Shown: positions 40,348 to 49,678, counted from the stretch's first letter. The stretch is 64,000 nucleotides of DNA from Corallococcus sp. EGB (GCF_019968905.1 NZ_CP079946.1:4712001-4776000); one strand, 5' to 3'. Notes: generated by a model from the letters alone, not told the origin. Translations and numbers: made by a program.

Positions 40348-40542
40348 CGTGGTCTGGCGCGTGACCTGTCATGTCCGGTGCCAGGTGGAGTGATGGGCGC
40401 GGAGCCGCCCCCTCCCGTCGAGCGGCGCACCCGACGCGACAGGTCCGGCCCGCTCGGAATCCCGCCGGCCGGGGTGTCAGACGGGCTCGGATACTGGCCC
40501 CGCACTCGCGAAGGTGGCGGGTGCTCGAGGCCAGGAGGCCAC

Positions 40543-41397
40543 ATGGGCGCGGCGCTGGAGCGGTCGGGGTTGGCGGTGGTGGAGGAGCTGCGTGAACGGA
40601 TCCGCCAGTTGCAGGCGGCGCCCCGCCGCGCGCTGTCGGTGCTGCGCACGGGCGTGGACGCGGTGGACGCGCTCCTGCCGCAGGGGGGCCTGCCGCTGGG
40701 GACCTCCGTGGAGCTGTGCGGCGAGGCCGCGTCGGGGCGCACCAGCCTGGCGTTGCGCGCGGTGGCGACCGCGCACCGGGAGATGCGCCTGTGCGCGTGG
40801 GTGGATGGTCCCCGGGAGCTCTATCCGCCGGCCGCGGCGGCGCTGGGCGTGGACCTGGAGCGGCTGCTCGTCGTGAGGCCCCAGGCCTTCTCGCAGCGGG
40901 TGTGGTCCGCCGTGCAGCTCGCGCGCAGCGGGGCCTTCACGGCGGTGGTGGTGGACCTGACGCTCGGTGTGGGCGCTCCGGGGCGCCCGGAGCGGCTGGC
41001 CCTGACGGAGGCGCGCAAGCTGGCGGACGCGGCGGCGCGGGGCGGGACGCTGGTGCTGCTCCTGACGTCGCCGGAGGCGCCCGCGGACGGGCTCGCGCGG
41101 CTGCGGCTGGAGGCCCGGGGCGTCCAGGGCTGGTCCGTGGAATTGGAGCGCAGCCGGGGCGGGGGCGTGGGCACGCGCATCGTGCGCCCGTGGCGGGAGC
41201 TCTACCCGGAGGTGGGGCTGGACGCCGGGGCGCGGCTCTTGGACGCGGACGTGGCGCAAGCCGGGGACGCGGGCCCGGGCTTCTACCGCGACCCGGCGGA
41301 CCGCGTGCGCAACGGGATGGGCATCCTGGGCCAGCGCCCCGGCCGCGACGCGCCCATGCCTTCGTTGGGGGGCGCGCTGTCCCCGGACGGCCGCTGA
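40543..41397 (+). CDS. imuA: ImuA-like RecA-fold protein of the mutasome
   Basis: This encodes 284 residues from ATG 40543, chosen because GGAGG lies 5 bases upstream; an open extension to 40378 has no family features. It begins MGAALERSGLAVVEELRERI and contains a RecA-like core with GEAASGRTSLALR near residue 60. That is a Walker A-like loop with Arg in place of the usual Lys, as expected for ImuA-type proteins, which are not true ATPases. AVVVDLTLG is the Walker B-like strand. ImuA works with ImuB and DnaE2 in damage-induced mutagenesis. imuB follows after 18 bases, while dnaE2 is about 10 kb away. No LexA-type box was found before this gene. Confidence 0.82.
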   Translation: MGAALERSGLAVVEELRERIRQLQAAPRRALSVLRTGVDAVDALLPQGGLPLGTSVELCGEAASGRTSLALRAVATAHREMRLCAWVDGPRELYPPAAAALGVDLERLLVVRPQAFSQRVWSAVQLARSGAFTAVVVDLTLGVGAPGRPERLALTEARKLADAAARGGTLVLLLTSPEAPADGLARLRLEARGVQGWSVELERSRGGGVGTRIVRPWRELYPEVGLDAGARLLDADVAQAGDAGPGFYRDPADRVRNGMGILGQRPGRDAPMPSLGGALSPDGR

Positions 41398-41415
41398 CAA
41401 GGGAGAGGGTGGGCC

Positions 41416-42945
41416 ATGCGGAGGGGCTACCTGCACGTCACGCGCTTCCCGGTGCAGCGCAAGGTCATTGAGTCGCCCGCGCTCGCGGGACAGCCGCTGG
41501 TGCTGGTGGAGGAGGTGCGCGGCCAGCGCCGGGTGGCCTTCGCCTCCACGCGCGCGCTGAAGGTCGGCGTGCGGCCGGGGATGACGCTGACGGCGGCCAC
41601 CGCGCTGGAGCCGGCGCTGCAGTCCTTCCCATACCGGCCGAAGGACGAGGCCCAGGCGCTGGCCGCGCTGGGGGAGTCGCTGCTCGGCCTGTGTCCGGGC
41701 TTCCAGCGCGACGCGCCGGAAGGCCTGTGGTTCGACGCGAGCGCGGCGCACCTGGTGGGGGGGGAGCTGGAGCTGGGCGCGCGCGTGCTGGGGGTCTGCG
41801 CCGGGCTGGGCTACCGGGCGCACGTGACGGTGGCGTCGGAGGCGTTCACCTCGCGGGTGCTGGCGCGGCATGGGGCCCGGCGGGTGGAGGTGGTCGCGGA
41901 GGGGCAGGGCGCGCGCGCGTTGGCGCCACTGCCGCTGGGCGCGCTGGAGGCCCCGGCGGCGAAGGCCTTCTCCGTCCTGGGCCTGTCCACGCTGGGGGAG
42001 GTGGCGGCGCTGCCGGCCGGAGCGGTGACGGCGCGCGGAGGCGCGGGCGCGGCCCGTGCCCATGCGCGGTGCCGGGGCGTGGACGACACGCCCTTCACGC
42101 CGGAGCCGCTGGAGGAGGCGTTGGAGGACCGGGTGGTGCTGGACGCGCCCGCGGACACCTTCGAGCCCGTGCAGTTCGCGCTCAAGACGCTGTTGGACCG
42201 GCTGGGCGCGCGGCTCTCCGGGCGGCAGCGGGCGGCGGTGCGGCTCACCTTCGTGCTGCGCCTGGACCCCACCGGCGAGGCCCAGGTGCCGCTGTTGCTG
42301 GCGCGTCCCACGGCGCGAGCGAAGCTGCTGTTGGACCTGGCGCGGCACCGGCTGGGGGAGCTGCGGCTGGAGCGGCCGGTGGCGGAGGTCGCCGTGCGGG
42401 TGGACGCGCACGACGAGGACTTGGGGCAGCAGCTGGCGCTGGGGGACGAGCCCGAGGGGGACATGGCCCTGGAGGGCGTGCTGTCGCGGCTGGCGACGAC
42501 GCTGGGCGAGGAGGCGCTGTTCGCGGCGTCCCTGGAGGCGGTGCACCGGCCGGAGGCCGCGCACGCGCCCCGGGCCTTCCACCCGCCGGAGACGCGGCGC
42601 GGCCTGCTGTCCCCCTCCGGCCCGCTGGCGCCGGAGCCTGCCGCGCCCGTCACCGTCTGGCGCGAGGCAGGGGCGGCCCGGGAGCGGCCGTCGCGGCTGC
42701 TGGCCCGGCCGGCCCGGCTGGACGCGGAGGTGGCGGCGTCCGGGGAGATGCTGGCGGCGCGGCTCGCGGGGCGGCGGCACCGGGTGACGGCCATGGCGGG
42801 GCCGGAGCGACTGGGCGGCGAGTGGTGGACGGACACCCCGTACCAGCGGGACTACTACCGCGTGCACTTCGAGGGGCTGGGGCCCGCCTGGGTGTACCGG
42901 GACGGGCGGGACGGAGGCTTCTACCTGCAGGGGTTGTTCGATTGA
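41416..42945 (+). CDS. imuB: ImuB, catalytically inactive Y-family polymerase homologue
   Basis: This encodes 509 residues from ATG 41416 with a GGGAG-type ribosome site. It has the Y-family layout: FASTRALKVGVRPGMTLTAA (fingers), LWFDASAAHLVGG (palm strand), YRAHVTVASEAFTSRVLARHG (palm), then little finger and C-terminal regions ending RVHFEGLGPAWVYRDG...GFYLQGLFD. The acidic catalytic triad of active Pol IV/V is not evident at the start (LHVTRFPVQRKVIE). This is the hallmark of ImuB, which acts as an adaptor between the beta clamp, ImuA and DnaE2. It is cotranscribed with imuA. Confidence 0.88.
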   Translation: MRRGYLHVTRFPVQRKVIESPALAGQPLVLVEEVRGQRRVAFASTRALKVGVRPGMTLTAATALEPALQSFPYRPKDEAQALAALGESLLGLCPGFQRDAPEGLWFDASAAHLVGGELELGARVLGVCAGLGYRAHVTVASEAFTSRVLARHGARRVEVVAEGQGARALAPLPLGALEAPAAKAFSVLGLSTLGEVAALPAGAVTARGGAGAARAHARCRGVDDTPFTPEPLEEALEDRVVLDAPADTFEPVQFALKTLLDRLGARLSGRQRAAVRLTFVLRLDPTGEAQVPLLLARPTARAKLLLDLARHRLGELRLERPVAEVAVRVDAHDEDLGQQLALGDEPEGDMALEGVLSRLATTLGEEALFAASLEAVHRPEAAHAPRAFHPPETRRGLLSPSGPLAPEPAAPVTVWREAGAARERPSRLLARPARLDAEVAASGEMLAARLAGRRHRVTAMAGPERLGGEWWTDTPYQRDYYRVHFEGLGPAWVYRDGRDGGFYLQGLFD

Positions 42946-43003
42946 GGGGCGGGCGGGTGCGGTCGGGGTGGAGGCCCCGCCGCTTGTGGCCTAGCGTGAC
43001 GGC

Positions 43004-43537
43004 ATGCGCCCCGCACGACTCCTTCCGCTGCTCCTGGTGTCCCTCGTCCTTTCGGCCTGCGCCGCCCGGCAGGTGCGCCCGGAGGGAAGCATCCGCAAGG
43101 TGGTGGTGGTGGCGGGCTCGCGCGTGGACGTGCTGCCCACGGGCACGTTCCGCCAGGACATCATCGGCGAGAGCAACCCGCGCACGGTGCTGGCCCGCCA
43201 GGCGGAGTCGGAGCTGCTCTCGCGCGGCTTCGATGTCGTCGCCACCCGTCAGTCCCAGGCCCCGGTGCCGCTCACGGACGAGGTGTCGTCCTTCGTCCAG
43301 CAGAACAAGGCCGAGGCCGCGGTGGTGGTCATCCTGGACTGGCTGGACGTGTCCGGCGCGACGGTGCTGAACCGGGTGGACGTGGTGCTGCGGCTGGGAC
43401 TGGTGGATCCCAACGGCCAGGTGCTCTGGACGGACACGTTCCATTCGCAGCCCATCGTGAGCGCCTACCAGTCCGCCACGGACTGGAACTCGTTCCTGCG
43501 CCGGGCCGTCATCGAGGCGGTGCAGGCGGTGCCGTGA
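43004..43537 (+). CDS. Small lipoprotein of unknown function
   Basis: This encodes 177 residues from ATG 43004. The signal peptide MRPARLLPLLLVSLVLSAC ends in a lipobox (LSAC, Cys19). The mature part alternates strands and helices (SIRKVVVVAGSRVDVLP, LARQAESELLSRGFDVV, AEAAVVVILDWLD, DVVLRLGLVDPNGQVLWTD). This pattern recalls small outer-membrane lipoproteins of the GNA1162 or LpoB/CsgG type that look for a nucleotide-like fold. That resemblance is only a fold-level guess. It ends 34 bases before the epimerase gene on the same strand. Confidence 0.8.
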   Translation: MRPARLLPLLLVSLVLSACAARQVRPEGSIRKVVVVAGSRVDVLPTGTFRQDIIGESNPRTVLARQAESELLSRGFDVVATRQSQAPVPLTDEVSSFVQQNKAEAAVVVILDWLDVSGATVLNRVDVVLRLGLVDPNGQVLWTDTFHSQPIVSAYQSATDWNSFLRRAVIEAVQAVP

Positions 43538-43571
43538 TGGCCGTCCTCCTTTCACTCGGGAAGAGGGGGGC

Positions 43572-44546
43572 ATGCGGGTCCTGGTGACGGGCGCGGCGGG
43601 CTTCATCGGAGCCCACGTCTGCGAGCGGCTCCTCGCCCGGGGCGACGCGGTGGTGGGCCTGGACGCGCTGGACGCGGCCCCGGGGGACGTGGCGCTCCGG
43701 CGCTCCCGGCTCCAGCGGCTGGCCGGTGCGCGTGGCTTCACCTTCCTGGCCGGGGACATCACCGACGCGGCCCGTCTGGGCGAGGCGTTCACGGCCGCGC
43801 GTCCGGAGGGCGTGGTGCACCTGGCCGCGCGGGTGGGTGTGCGGGCCCCGGACGCGGAGGCCCCGGCCTACGCGGACACCAACGTGACGGGCTTCGTGCG
43901 GGTGCTGGAGGCCTGCCGCGAGGCGAAGGTCGCGCATCTGGTCTACGCGTCCTCCAGCTCCGTGTACGGCGCGGCCACGCCCGCGCCGTTCCGCGAGGAC
44001 GCGCCCGTGGATCAACCGCTCAACCTCTACGGCGCCACCAAGCGCGCCAACGAGCTGATGGCGCACGCGTACAGCCACCTGCACCGGCTGCCCGCCAGCG
44101 GCCTGCGCTTCTTCACGGTGTACGGGCCGTGGGGGCGGCCGGACATGGCGCCGCTGTTGTTCCTGCGCGCGCTGGCGAAGGGAGAGCCCCTGCGGCTGCA
44201 CGGCGACGGGCGGATGCGGCGCGACTTCACCTTCGTGGACGACGTGGCGGAGGCCGTGCTGCGCGTGCTGGACCGGCCGCCCTCGGGAAGCCCGCCGCAC
44301 CGGCTGCTCAACGTGGGGCACGGCGAGCCGGTGGCGCTGGGGGACTTCGTGGGCCTGCTGGAGCGGTACTGGGGTGCGAAGGCCCACGTGACGTCCGTGC
44401 CCGCGCAGCCCGCGGAGATGGCCTCCACGTGGGCGGACACCTCGCGGCTGGAGGCGGAGACGGGCTTCAGGCCACACGTGTCCGTGGACGCGGGCGTGGC
44501 CCGGCTGGTGGCGTGGTACCGCGAGTGGAGCGGCACCGTCCGCTGA
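43572..44546 (+). CDS. NAD-dependent sugar-nucleotide epimerase/dehydratase
   Basis: This encodes 324 residues from ATG 43572. It is an extended short-chain dehydrogenase. The NAD-binding GxxGxxG is MRVLVTGAAGFIGAHV (residues 7-13), the catalytic Ser lies in VYASSSSVYG, and Tyr153/Lys157 in YGATK. LRFFTVYGPWGRPDMAPLLF and RDFTFVDDVAEAV match UDP-glucuronate 4-epimerase-like enzymes, which supply galacturonate-type sugars for surface polysaccharide. The exact substrate is not certain. No glycosyltransferase lies next to it, which is unusual for this family. Confidence 0.9.
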   Translation: MRVLVTGAAGFIGAHVCERLLARGDAVVGLDALDAAPGDVALRRSRLQRLAGARGFTFLAGDITDAARLGEAFTAARPEGVVHLAARVGVRAPDAEAPAYADTNVTGFVRVLEACREAKVAHLVYASSSSVYGAATPAPFREDAPVDQPLNLYGATKRANELMAHAYSHLHRLPASGLRFFTVYGPWGRPDMAPLLFLRALAKGEPLRLHGDGRMRRDFTFVDDVAEAVLRVLDRPPSGSPPHRLLNVGHGEPVALGDFVGLLERYWGAKAHVTSVPAQPAEMASTWADTSRLEAETGFRPHVSVDAGVARLVAWYREWSGTVR

Positions 44547-44559
44547 AGCTTGTACGAAA

Positions 44560-44748
44560 GAGGGGCGCGCCCAGCGGCGCGGCCTGCGGAGGGATGGCGT
44601 TGACGGAGCCGCCCACCGAGGCGCACTCATCGGGAGCCAGGGGCGGCACCTGCACCGAGCCCAGCCGCGGCAGGGGGGGCGACTCGATGGGCTCCCAGTG
44701 GATGGCGGACGCAGATGGCGTGGCCACCGTGGAGAACAGCAGGTCCAC
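44560..44748 (-). pseudogene. Orphan half CARDB repeat behind the CARDB lipoprotein gene
   Basis: The reverse strand encodes VDLLFSTVATPS, then LPRLGSVQVPPLAPDECAS and INAIPPQ-type residues (NAIPPQAAPLGAPLF). This copies the second half of the repeat unit found in the adjacent protein (for example DLVISTEKSP ... VGGVMVPALAVGQC). It is in another frame from that gene, has no first half and no start of its own, and runs antisense into the end of the epimerase gene. It looks like the remnant of an eighth repeat cut off by deletion and frameshift. Confidence 0.6.
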
Positions 44749-44843
44749 CGGATGCGGCGGCGCGGGAAAGACAATCGCCGGCCAGGGAGTCCCCTGGCCG
44801 ACGATTCCAGCTCAACCGATGCGGGTTTCCGCTTGGGAAGCCC

Positions 44844-47735
44844 TTACGGCGCCTGTCCGATGGACGTGGCCATCGTCAGCGCATTGTTGTCCTCGATCAG
44901 CTCCTGCAGGGTGTTCGGCCCGTCGACGATGGCGCCGAGGTAGAGCGACTGCCCGGGCGTGGCCGCGGGGGGACGGTTGAACGACCCCTGCACGGGCAGC
45001 GTGGTGCACTGGCCCACGGCCAGCGCGGGCACCATGACGCCGCCCACGGGCATCTGGACCTGGGTGTACGGCGGCTGCCCCTGGCCGGGCACGTAGGGGG
45101 ACTTCTCGGTGGAGATGACCAGGTCCAGCGGCACGGAGCCGTAAGTGGACACGTTGCCTTCGTTGCAGATCTTCACCTGCGCGCTGAAGGCGCTGTATGG
45201 CGTCGGGTTCGTGGGGGCCGTCACCGAGCGCACCACCAGGTCCGGGCCGTTGCCCAGGACGAGCCGCGACGTCACGCGGGTGTTGTTGTCCTCACGCAGC
45301 TCCATCACCTGATTGGTGCTGTCCACGCGGGCCCCCAGGTAGAGCGGGCTGTTGGGCTCGGCGTAATACGGCGGGGGCGCGGAACCGCTGACCGGCGTCG
45401 TCACGCACTGGCCCGCGGCGAGCGGAGGCAGGGACACCTCGCCCACCACGGACTCCGTCGCTCCAGGGGACGGGAACTGCGTGGGCAGCGTCTCGCCCGC
45501 GGACACGACGCCCATCACCCGCGAGGGACCCGCCGGATCCGTCCCCGTGTTGCAGACCGTCACGTTCAGCGTGACAGGGCCATACGGGATGGCGCTGGTG
45601 GGACCGGTGACGTCCGTCACCACGAGGTCCGGGCCGTTGCCAAGGAGGAGGGGACCAGCGACGCCCAGGTTGTTGTCCTCACGCAGCTCCTGCTGCTGCG
45701 CGCCCACGTCAGCCAGGGCCACCAGGTACAGCGGCTGCGAGGGGGGAGCCCCGGGAGGGGGCGCGGCGGCGTACACCGACTTCGTGTACAGCGCGCAGGC
45801 GCCCGGCTGGAGCGAGGACACCTCCACCGAGCCGATCTGCATCTGGGACGGAGGCGGGCCCTGGACGGGCGACACCGCCGTGGGCGTGGTGGACAGGAAG
45901 AGCCCCACCGTGGAGTTCGGCGCGAACTGGGTGCCCTCGTTGCAGACCTGCACGTCCGTCCACAGCGAGGTGGCGGGCTTGACGCTGGAGGGCGCCGTCA
46001 ACGTGCGCACCACGAGGTCAGGTCCGGACCCCATGCCGATGCGGGACAGGGCGGACACGTTGTTGTCCTCACGCAGCTCCAGGAGCGATGCGCGCGGATC
46101 CACCACGGCGCCCACGTACAGCGTCGGGTTCGGCATCGTCGCTCCGGGCGGCACGGTGCCGTAGCTGCTCACCTGGCGGGTGATGCACTCACGCGGCTCC
46201 AGCGCGGGCACGTTCGCCGAGCCCGCCATCATGGCGGTCATGGGCGGCGGGCCCGCCGTGATGGCCAGCGAGGGCTCGCTCGTGATGTACACCTCCACGA
46301 GCGAATCCATGGAGCGCGTCGTTCCCACGTTGCAGAGCTTCGTGGACACCGTGAACGGACCGCTGAGCGGCAGGTTGGTGGGGGCCTCCAGCGTGACGAC
46401 CGTGAGATCAGGCTGGGTGCCCACGCCCACCAGCGTGTCCGCGCGCGTGTTGTTGTCCTCGCGCAGCTCCTGCACGCTCCGGGGCAGGTCCACGATGGCG
46501 CCCAGGTACAGCGGCTGCTCGCCGGGCGGCGAGTACGGGCGGTAGGCATATCCCTGCACCGTGCGGGTGGCGCACTGGCCCACGGACAGCGGCGGCACGT
46601 TGGCGTTGCCCACCGGGGCCTCCGTCGGGGGACGGGGCTGGGACGACGGGGCCGCCAGCGACGTCCCCGTGGACAGCACCACCATCACGTCCGCCGAGTT
46701 GGAGGACTGGGTGCCCGCGTTGCACACCGTCACCGTGGCCTGGAGCGGGTCGCCCTGACGCACGCTCGCGGGCCCCGTCACGGAGCGCACGACGAGGTCC
46801 GGGCCGTTGCCCACTCCCACCAGGCCCTGCACGAACGCGTTGTTGTCCTCGCGCAGCTCCACCACGTTCGCCTGGGCATCCGCGATGGCGCCCAGGTACA
46901 GGGGCGTGCCCGGCGGCACGGGCGTGGGCGGCATCTGGACGTTGCCCATGATGGGCTCCATGCGGCACTGGCCCGCGGCCAGGCTGGCAATGGATGTGCC
47001 GCCGAGCATCGCCTGCGTGGCGGGGGGCGGGCCGGACGGCGACGGCATCGTCACGCCATTCACCGTGGACAGGTACAGCTGCACGGCGGCGACGGAGCTG
47101 GACTCCGTGCCCGTGTTGCACACCGTCGCGGTGGCGCTGAAGGACTGGCCCGGCGCCAGGCTCGCCGGTGCATCCACCCGCGTGACGATCAGGTCCGGGC
47201 GGGAGCCCACGCCCATCAGGCCGCGGACGAAGCCGTTGTTCGTCTCATCCGACTCCTGCACCGCCTGGAACGCGTCGACGATGGCCCCCAGGTAGTAGGC
47301 GCCGTTGCCCGTGAATCCCGAGGGAGGAGTGATGTAGATGCTCAACGAACGGCTGACGCACTGACCCGCGTACACGGTGCCCACGTCCGTCTGGCCCTGG
47401 AGGAGCTGTTGGGTGGGAGGAGGCGGCGTCCCCGGCCCCGGCATCTGCTGCGTGGGCGTGGTGGACAGGTACACCTGGAGCTGGGTGTTGGCGTACACGG
47501 CCTGGTCACCGGTGTTACAGACCTTCGCGGTGACGCTGACGGGCTGGCCGGGCTTCGCGTTGTCCGGAGCCGTCAGCTCCGTGATGCGCAGGTCCGGACC
47601 GGGCATGAGCGCGCGGGCCTGTTGCTGGAGCGGGGGCGATTCCTCTTGCTCGACCCCCTCCGAACAACCGGTGAGCGCGAGCACGCCCGTGATGAAGAGA
47701 CACGAATGCCGCCATGGCGGCGTACGCCGAGACAT
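44844..47735 (-). CDS. Surface lipoprotein with seven CARDB-type repeats
   Basis: This encodes 963 residues from ATG 47735, preceded by AGGAG; upstream in-frame codons are not needed. The signal peptide ends in the lipobox ALTGC (Cys24). Then come seven repeats of about 130 residues. Each starts GPDLVVRSVTAP or similar, has a VCNTG-type motif about 25 residues in, and closes with a GQC and an LYLGAIVD...ELREDNN motif. The pattern (PDL.V, N.G, hydrophobic beta strands) matches CARDB, an immunoglobulin-like adhesion fold. The two Cys per repeat are conserved and probably bonded. It is likely an exposed outer-membrane protein. Adjacent repeats are related but not near-identical. Behind the stop lies a leftover half repeat. 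Confidence 0.85.
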   Translation of the reverse strand: MSRRTPPWRHSCLFITGVLALTGCSEGVEQEESPPLQQQARALMPGPDLRITELTAPDNAKPGQPVSVTAKVCNTGDQAVYANTQLQVYLSTTPTQQMPGPGTPPPPTQQLLQGQTDVGTVYAGQCVSRSLSIYITPPSGFTGNGAYYLGAIVDAFQAVQESDETNNGFVRGLMGVGSRPDLIVTRVDAPASLAPGQSFSATATVCNTGTESSSVAAVQLYLSTVNGVTMPSPSGPPPATQAMLGGTSIASLAAGQCRMEPIMGNVQMPPTPVPPGTPLYLGAIADAQANVVELREDNNAFVQGLVGVGNGPDLVVRSVTGPASVRQGDPLQATVTVCNAGTQSSNSADVMVVLSTGTSLAAPSSQPRPPTEAPVGNANVPPLSVGQCATRTVQGYAYRPYSPPGEQPLYLGAIVDLPRSVQELREDNNTRADTLVGVGTQPDLTVVTLEAPTNLPLSGPFTVSTKLCNVGTTRSMDSLVEVYITSEPSLAITAGPPPMTAMMAGSANVPALEPRECITRQVSSYGTVPPGATMPNPTLYVGAVVDPRASLLELREDNNVSALSRIGMGSGPDLVVRTLTAPSSVKPATSLWTDVQVCNEGTQFAPNSTVGLFLSTTPTAVSPVQGPPPSQMQIGSVEVSSLQPGACALYTKSVYAAAPPPGAPPSQPLYLVALADVGAQQQELREDNNLGVAGPLLLGNGPDLVVTDVTGPTSAIPYGPVTLNVTVCNTGTDPAGPSRVMGVVSAGETLPTQFPSPGATESVVGEVSLPPLAAGQCVTTPVSGSAPPPYYAEPNSPLYLGARVDSTNQVMELREDNNTRVTSRLVLGNGPDLVVRSVTAPTNPTPYSAFSAQVKICNEGNVSTYGSVPLDLVISTEKSPYVPGQGQPPYTQVQMPVGGVMVPALAVGQCTTLPVQGSFNRPPAATPGQSLYLGAIVDGPNTLQELIEDNNALTMATSIGQAP

Positions 47736-47893
47736 ACGGACTCCTGGAATGGGGGGACGAAGACGATACAGACCCGGTGTGACATCCACCGGGCCTGCGC
47801 GTCTCTTCTAGGACTGAGCCCCCACTGGAGAAAACGTGTTTCAGCGTTTTCCCGACAGTGTCTGTCTTCACTCCACCCCGGCGGCCGGGTGGC

Positions 47894-49402
47894 TCATTCC
47901 ACCTCGACGCGTCCGTTCGCGACCAGCCAGCGCGTGGTGGTGCAGGCGCGGGCGAAGGGGGCATCGTGGGTGACGAGCAGCAGCGCGCCGGGGTAGTCGT
48001 GCAGCGCCGCCTCCAGCCGCTCGATGGACGGCAGGTCCAGGTGGTTGGTGGGTTCGTCCAACACCAGGGCCCAGGCGTGCTGGCCCAGGCCGCGCGCGAT
48101 GGCCAGCTTGCGCGCCTCGCCGGGCGACGGCTGTCCGGACCCGAGCAGCCGGTGCGGATCCACGCCCAGCGCGGCCACCAGGGACATCACCCGGCCGCGC
48201 TCCTCCGGAGGCAGCTCGCGCACCGCATCGAGCATGGCGCGCGTCTCCTCCGCGCTCAGGTCCTGGGGCAGGTACAGCAGCTTCTCGCGGGGCACGCGCG
48301 CCTGCTCCAGCAGGGCCTTCAGCAGCGTCGTCTTGCCGGCGCCGTTGGGGCCCTCGATGCGGATGCGCGCCTCGCGGTCCACGTCCAGGCGAGTGGGCCC
48401 CAGCACCTCCACGTCGCCGGCCTTCAGGCCCGGCGTGTCGAAGGTGAAGAGCCACGGGTTGGGCGAGCGCACGTAGTCCACGAACACGGAGCGGCCCACC
48501 GTCTTGTCCACGGTGAAGGTGCCCACGGCGGATTCAGCGCGCTCCAGCTCGCGGCGCTTCACGGTGACCTGGTGGCCCAGGCGCGACTCCGCCCAACTGG
48601 CCTTCGTGGATGCCATGATGGAGCGCGCGTCGCTGTCGTTCTTGTTGCGCATCCGCCGGCTGGTGCTGCGCGACAGGGTGGCGCCCTGGTGCTCGCGCCG
48701 GGCCTTGTCCAGCAACTGCGCGGCCCGGTCGCGCTCCGCCTTGGACTGCTGGTGGGAGGCGATCTCCGCCTCGCGCTCCGCCTCCCAGTGGCCCTTCGCG
48801 GCGGAGTAGGCGCCCGGGTACAGGTGGGCCTCGCCGCCGTGCACGCGCAGCGTGGCCTGGGTGAGCGTCTCCAACAGCTCGCGGTCGTGGGACACGACGA
48901 CGCCCACGCCCCGGAAGCGGCGCAGCGCGGCCACCAGCCACGTGCGCGCCTCCGCGTCCAGGTGGTTGGTGGGCTCATCCAACAGCAGCACGTCCGGCTC
49001 GCGGGCGAGCGCCGCGCCCACCTGCCAGCGCTTGCGCTCGCCCGGGGACAGCGTGGGCCAGCGCTCCAGCGCGGTGACGTCCAGGCCCAGCTGGCCCTGG
49101 AGCCTGCGCGCCAGCGCGTCCCAGGCGTCCGCGAAGGCGGTGATGTCGGGCGTGAGCTCCTCCACGCCCTGCGGACACAGGCACACGAGCGGCGAGTCCG
49201 GCTCGAACTGGAGCTGCCCGGACGTGGGCTTCAGCTCCCCGGACAAGAGGCGCAGCAGGGTGGACTTGCCGGCGCCGTTGGGACCGACGAGGCCCGTCCA
49301 GCCCGGGGCGAGGTGGAACTCCACGTCCGTGAGGACGGGGATGGCATCAGTGAACGAAAAGCACACGTCGTGCGCGCGCACGGAGGAAGAGGACGAGGGC
49401 AT
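47894..49402 (-). CDS. ABC-F family ATPase
   Basis: This encodes 502 residues from ATG 49402 (MPSSSSSVRAHDVCFSF). Two nucleotide-binding domains lie in one chain without membrane segments. The first has Walker A GPNGAGKSTLL, signature LSPGERKR and Walker B LLLDEPTNHLD. The second has GPNGAGKTTLL, PSPGEARK and LVLDEPTNHLD. A charged linker between them (AEREAEIASHQQSKAERDRA) is the ABC-F interdomain arm. These proteins act on ribosomes in translation or antibiotic protection. The short length and Arg-rich linker resemble unnamed actinobacterial and proteobacterial types; a role in resistance is not shown. Confidence 0.92.
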   Translation of the reverse strand: MPSSSSSVRAHDVCFSFTDAIPVLTDVEFHLAPGWTGLVGPNGAGKSTLLRLLSGELKPTSGQLQFEPDSPLVCLCPQGVEELTPDITAFADAWDALARRLQGQLGLDVTALERWPTLSPGERKRWQVGAALAREPDVLLLDEPTNHLDAEARTWLVAALRRFRGVGVVVSHDRELLETLTQATLRVHGGEAHLYPGAYSAAKGHWEAEREAEIASHQQSKAERDRAAQLLDKARREHQGATLSRSTSRRMRNKNDSDARSIMASTKASWAESRLGHQVTVKRRELERAESAVGTFTVDKTVGRSVFVDYVRSPNPWLFTFDTPGLKAGDVEVLGPTRLDVDREARIRIEGPNGAGKTTLLKALLEQARVPREKLLYLPQDLSAEETRAMLDAVRELPPEERGRVMSLVAALGVDPHRLLGSGQPSPGEARKLAIARGLGQHAWALVLDEPTNHLDLPSIERLEAALHDYPGALLLVTHDAPFARACTTTRWLVANGRVEVE

Positions 49403-49624
49403 GTGAAGCGACTCCTGAAACCGGAAGCCAGCGCACACGCCCATCAGGGCGCGCGGCGGCGGGGTACAGCGGGGGACCGGGGTTTCAGGCGTGCAGCTTC
49501 AAGGGTCTGCGGACCTCGTTCAGGGGAAGATCTCTGACATCTCCCCGCGTGGACAGCCGGTGCTTCAGGTGCAGCATGCGGCACGGCCCGGGCGGATGAC
49601 AAGGCCGGACGTGTGCCGTGGCGC

Positions 49625-49652
49625 GGGCACCGACGGAAAAACGCCGGTGCCC
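49625..49652 (-). terminator. Hairpin after the stomatin operon, terminator-like
   Basis: An inverted repeat GGGCACCG (49625-49632) and CGGTGCCC (49645-49652), extended by two pairs beyond one mismatch, lies 27 bases past the stomatin stop. The T run lies in the loop on the transcribed strand, not after the stem, so the call is weak. Confidence 0.35.
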
Positions 49653-49678
49653 TGACAACGATTCCCGCGGGGCGGGGA

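Noticed and set aside
40378-40542. An N-terminal extension of imuA from an upstream GTG
   Set aside because: It is Pro/Arg-rich, lacks family similarity, and an ATG with a GGAGG ribosome site lies at 40543 where the ImuA homology begins.
44547-44843. A separate small gene (93 codons, reverse strand) behind the epimerase
   Set aside because: Its sequence is the second half of a CARDB repeat with no signal peptide, no ribosome site and an arbitrary end inside the epimerase gene. It is recorded as a remnant.
44715-47996. A 1,093-residue forward-strand frame opposite the CARDB lipoprotein gene
   Set aside because: Its composition is His/Arg/Gln-rich and non-globular. The reverse strand encodes a clear lipoprotein with repeats and a ribosome site.
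49505-49530. A GTTCAGG motif upstream of the ABC-F gene as a LexA box
   Set aside because: Only the conserved half matches. Most of the other positions before it disagree with the myxobacterial consensus.
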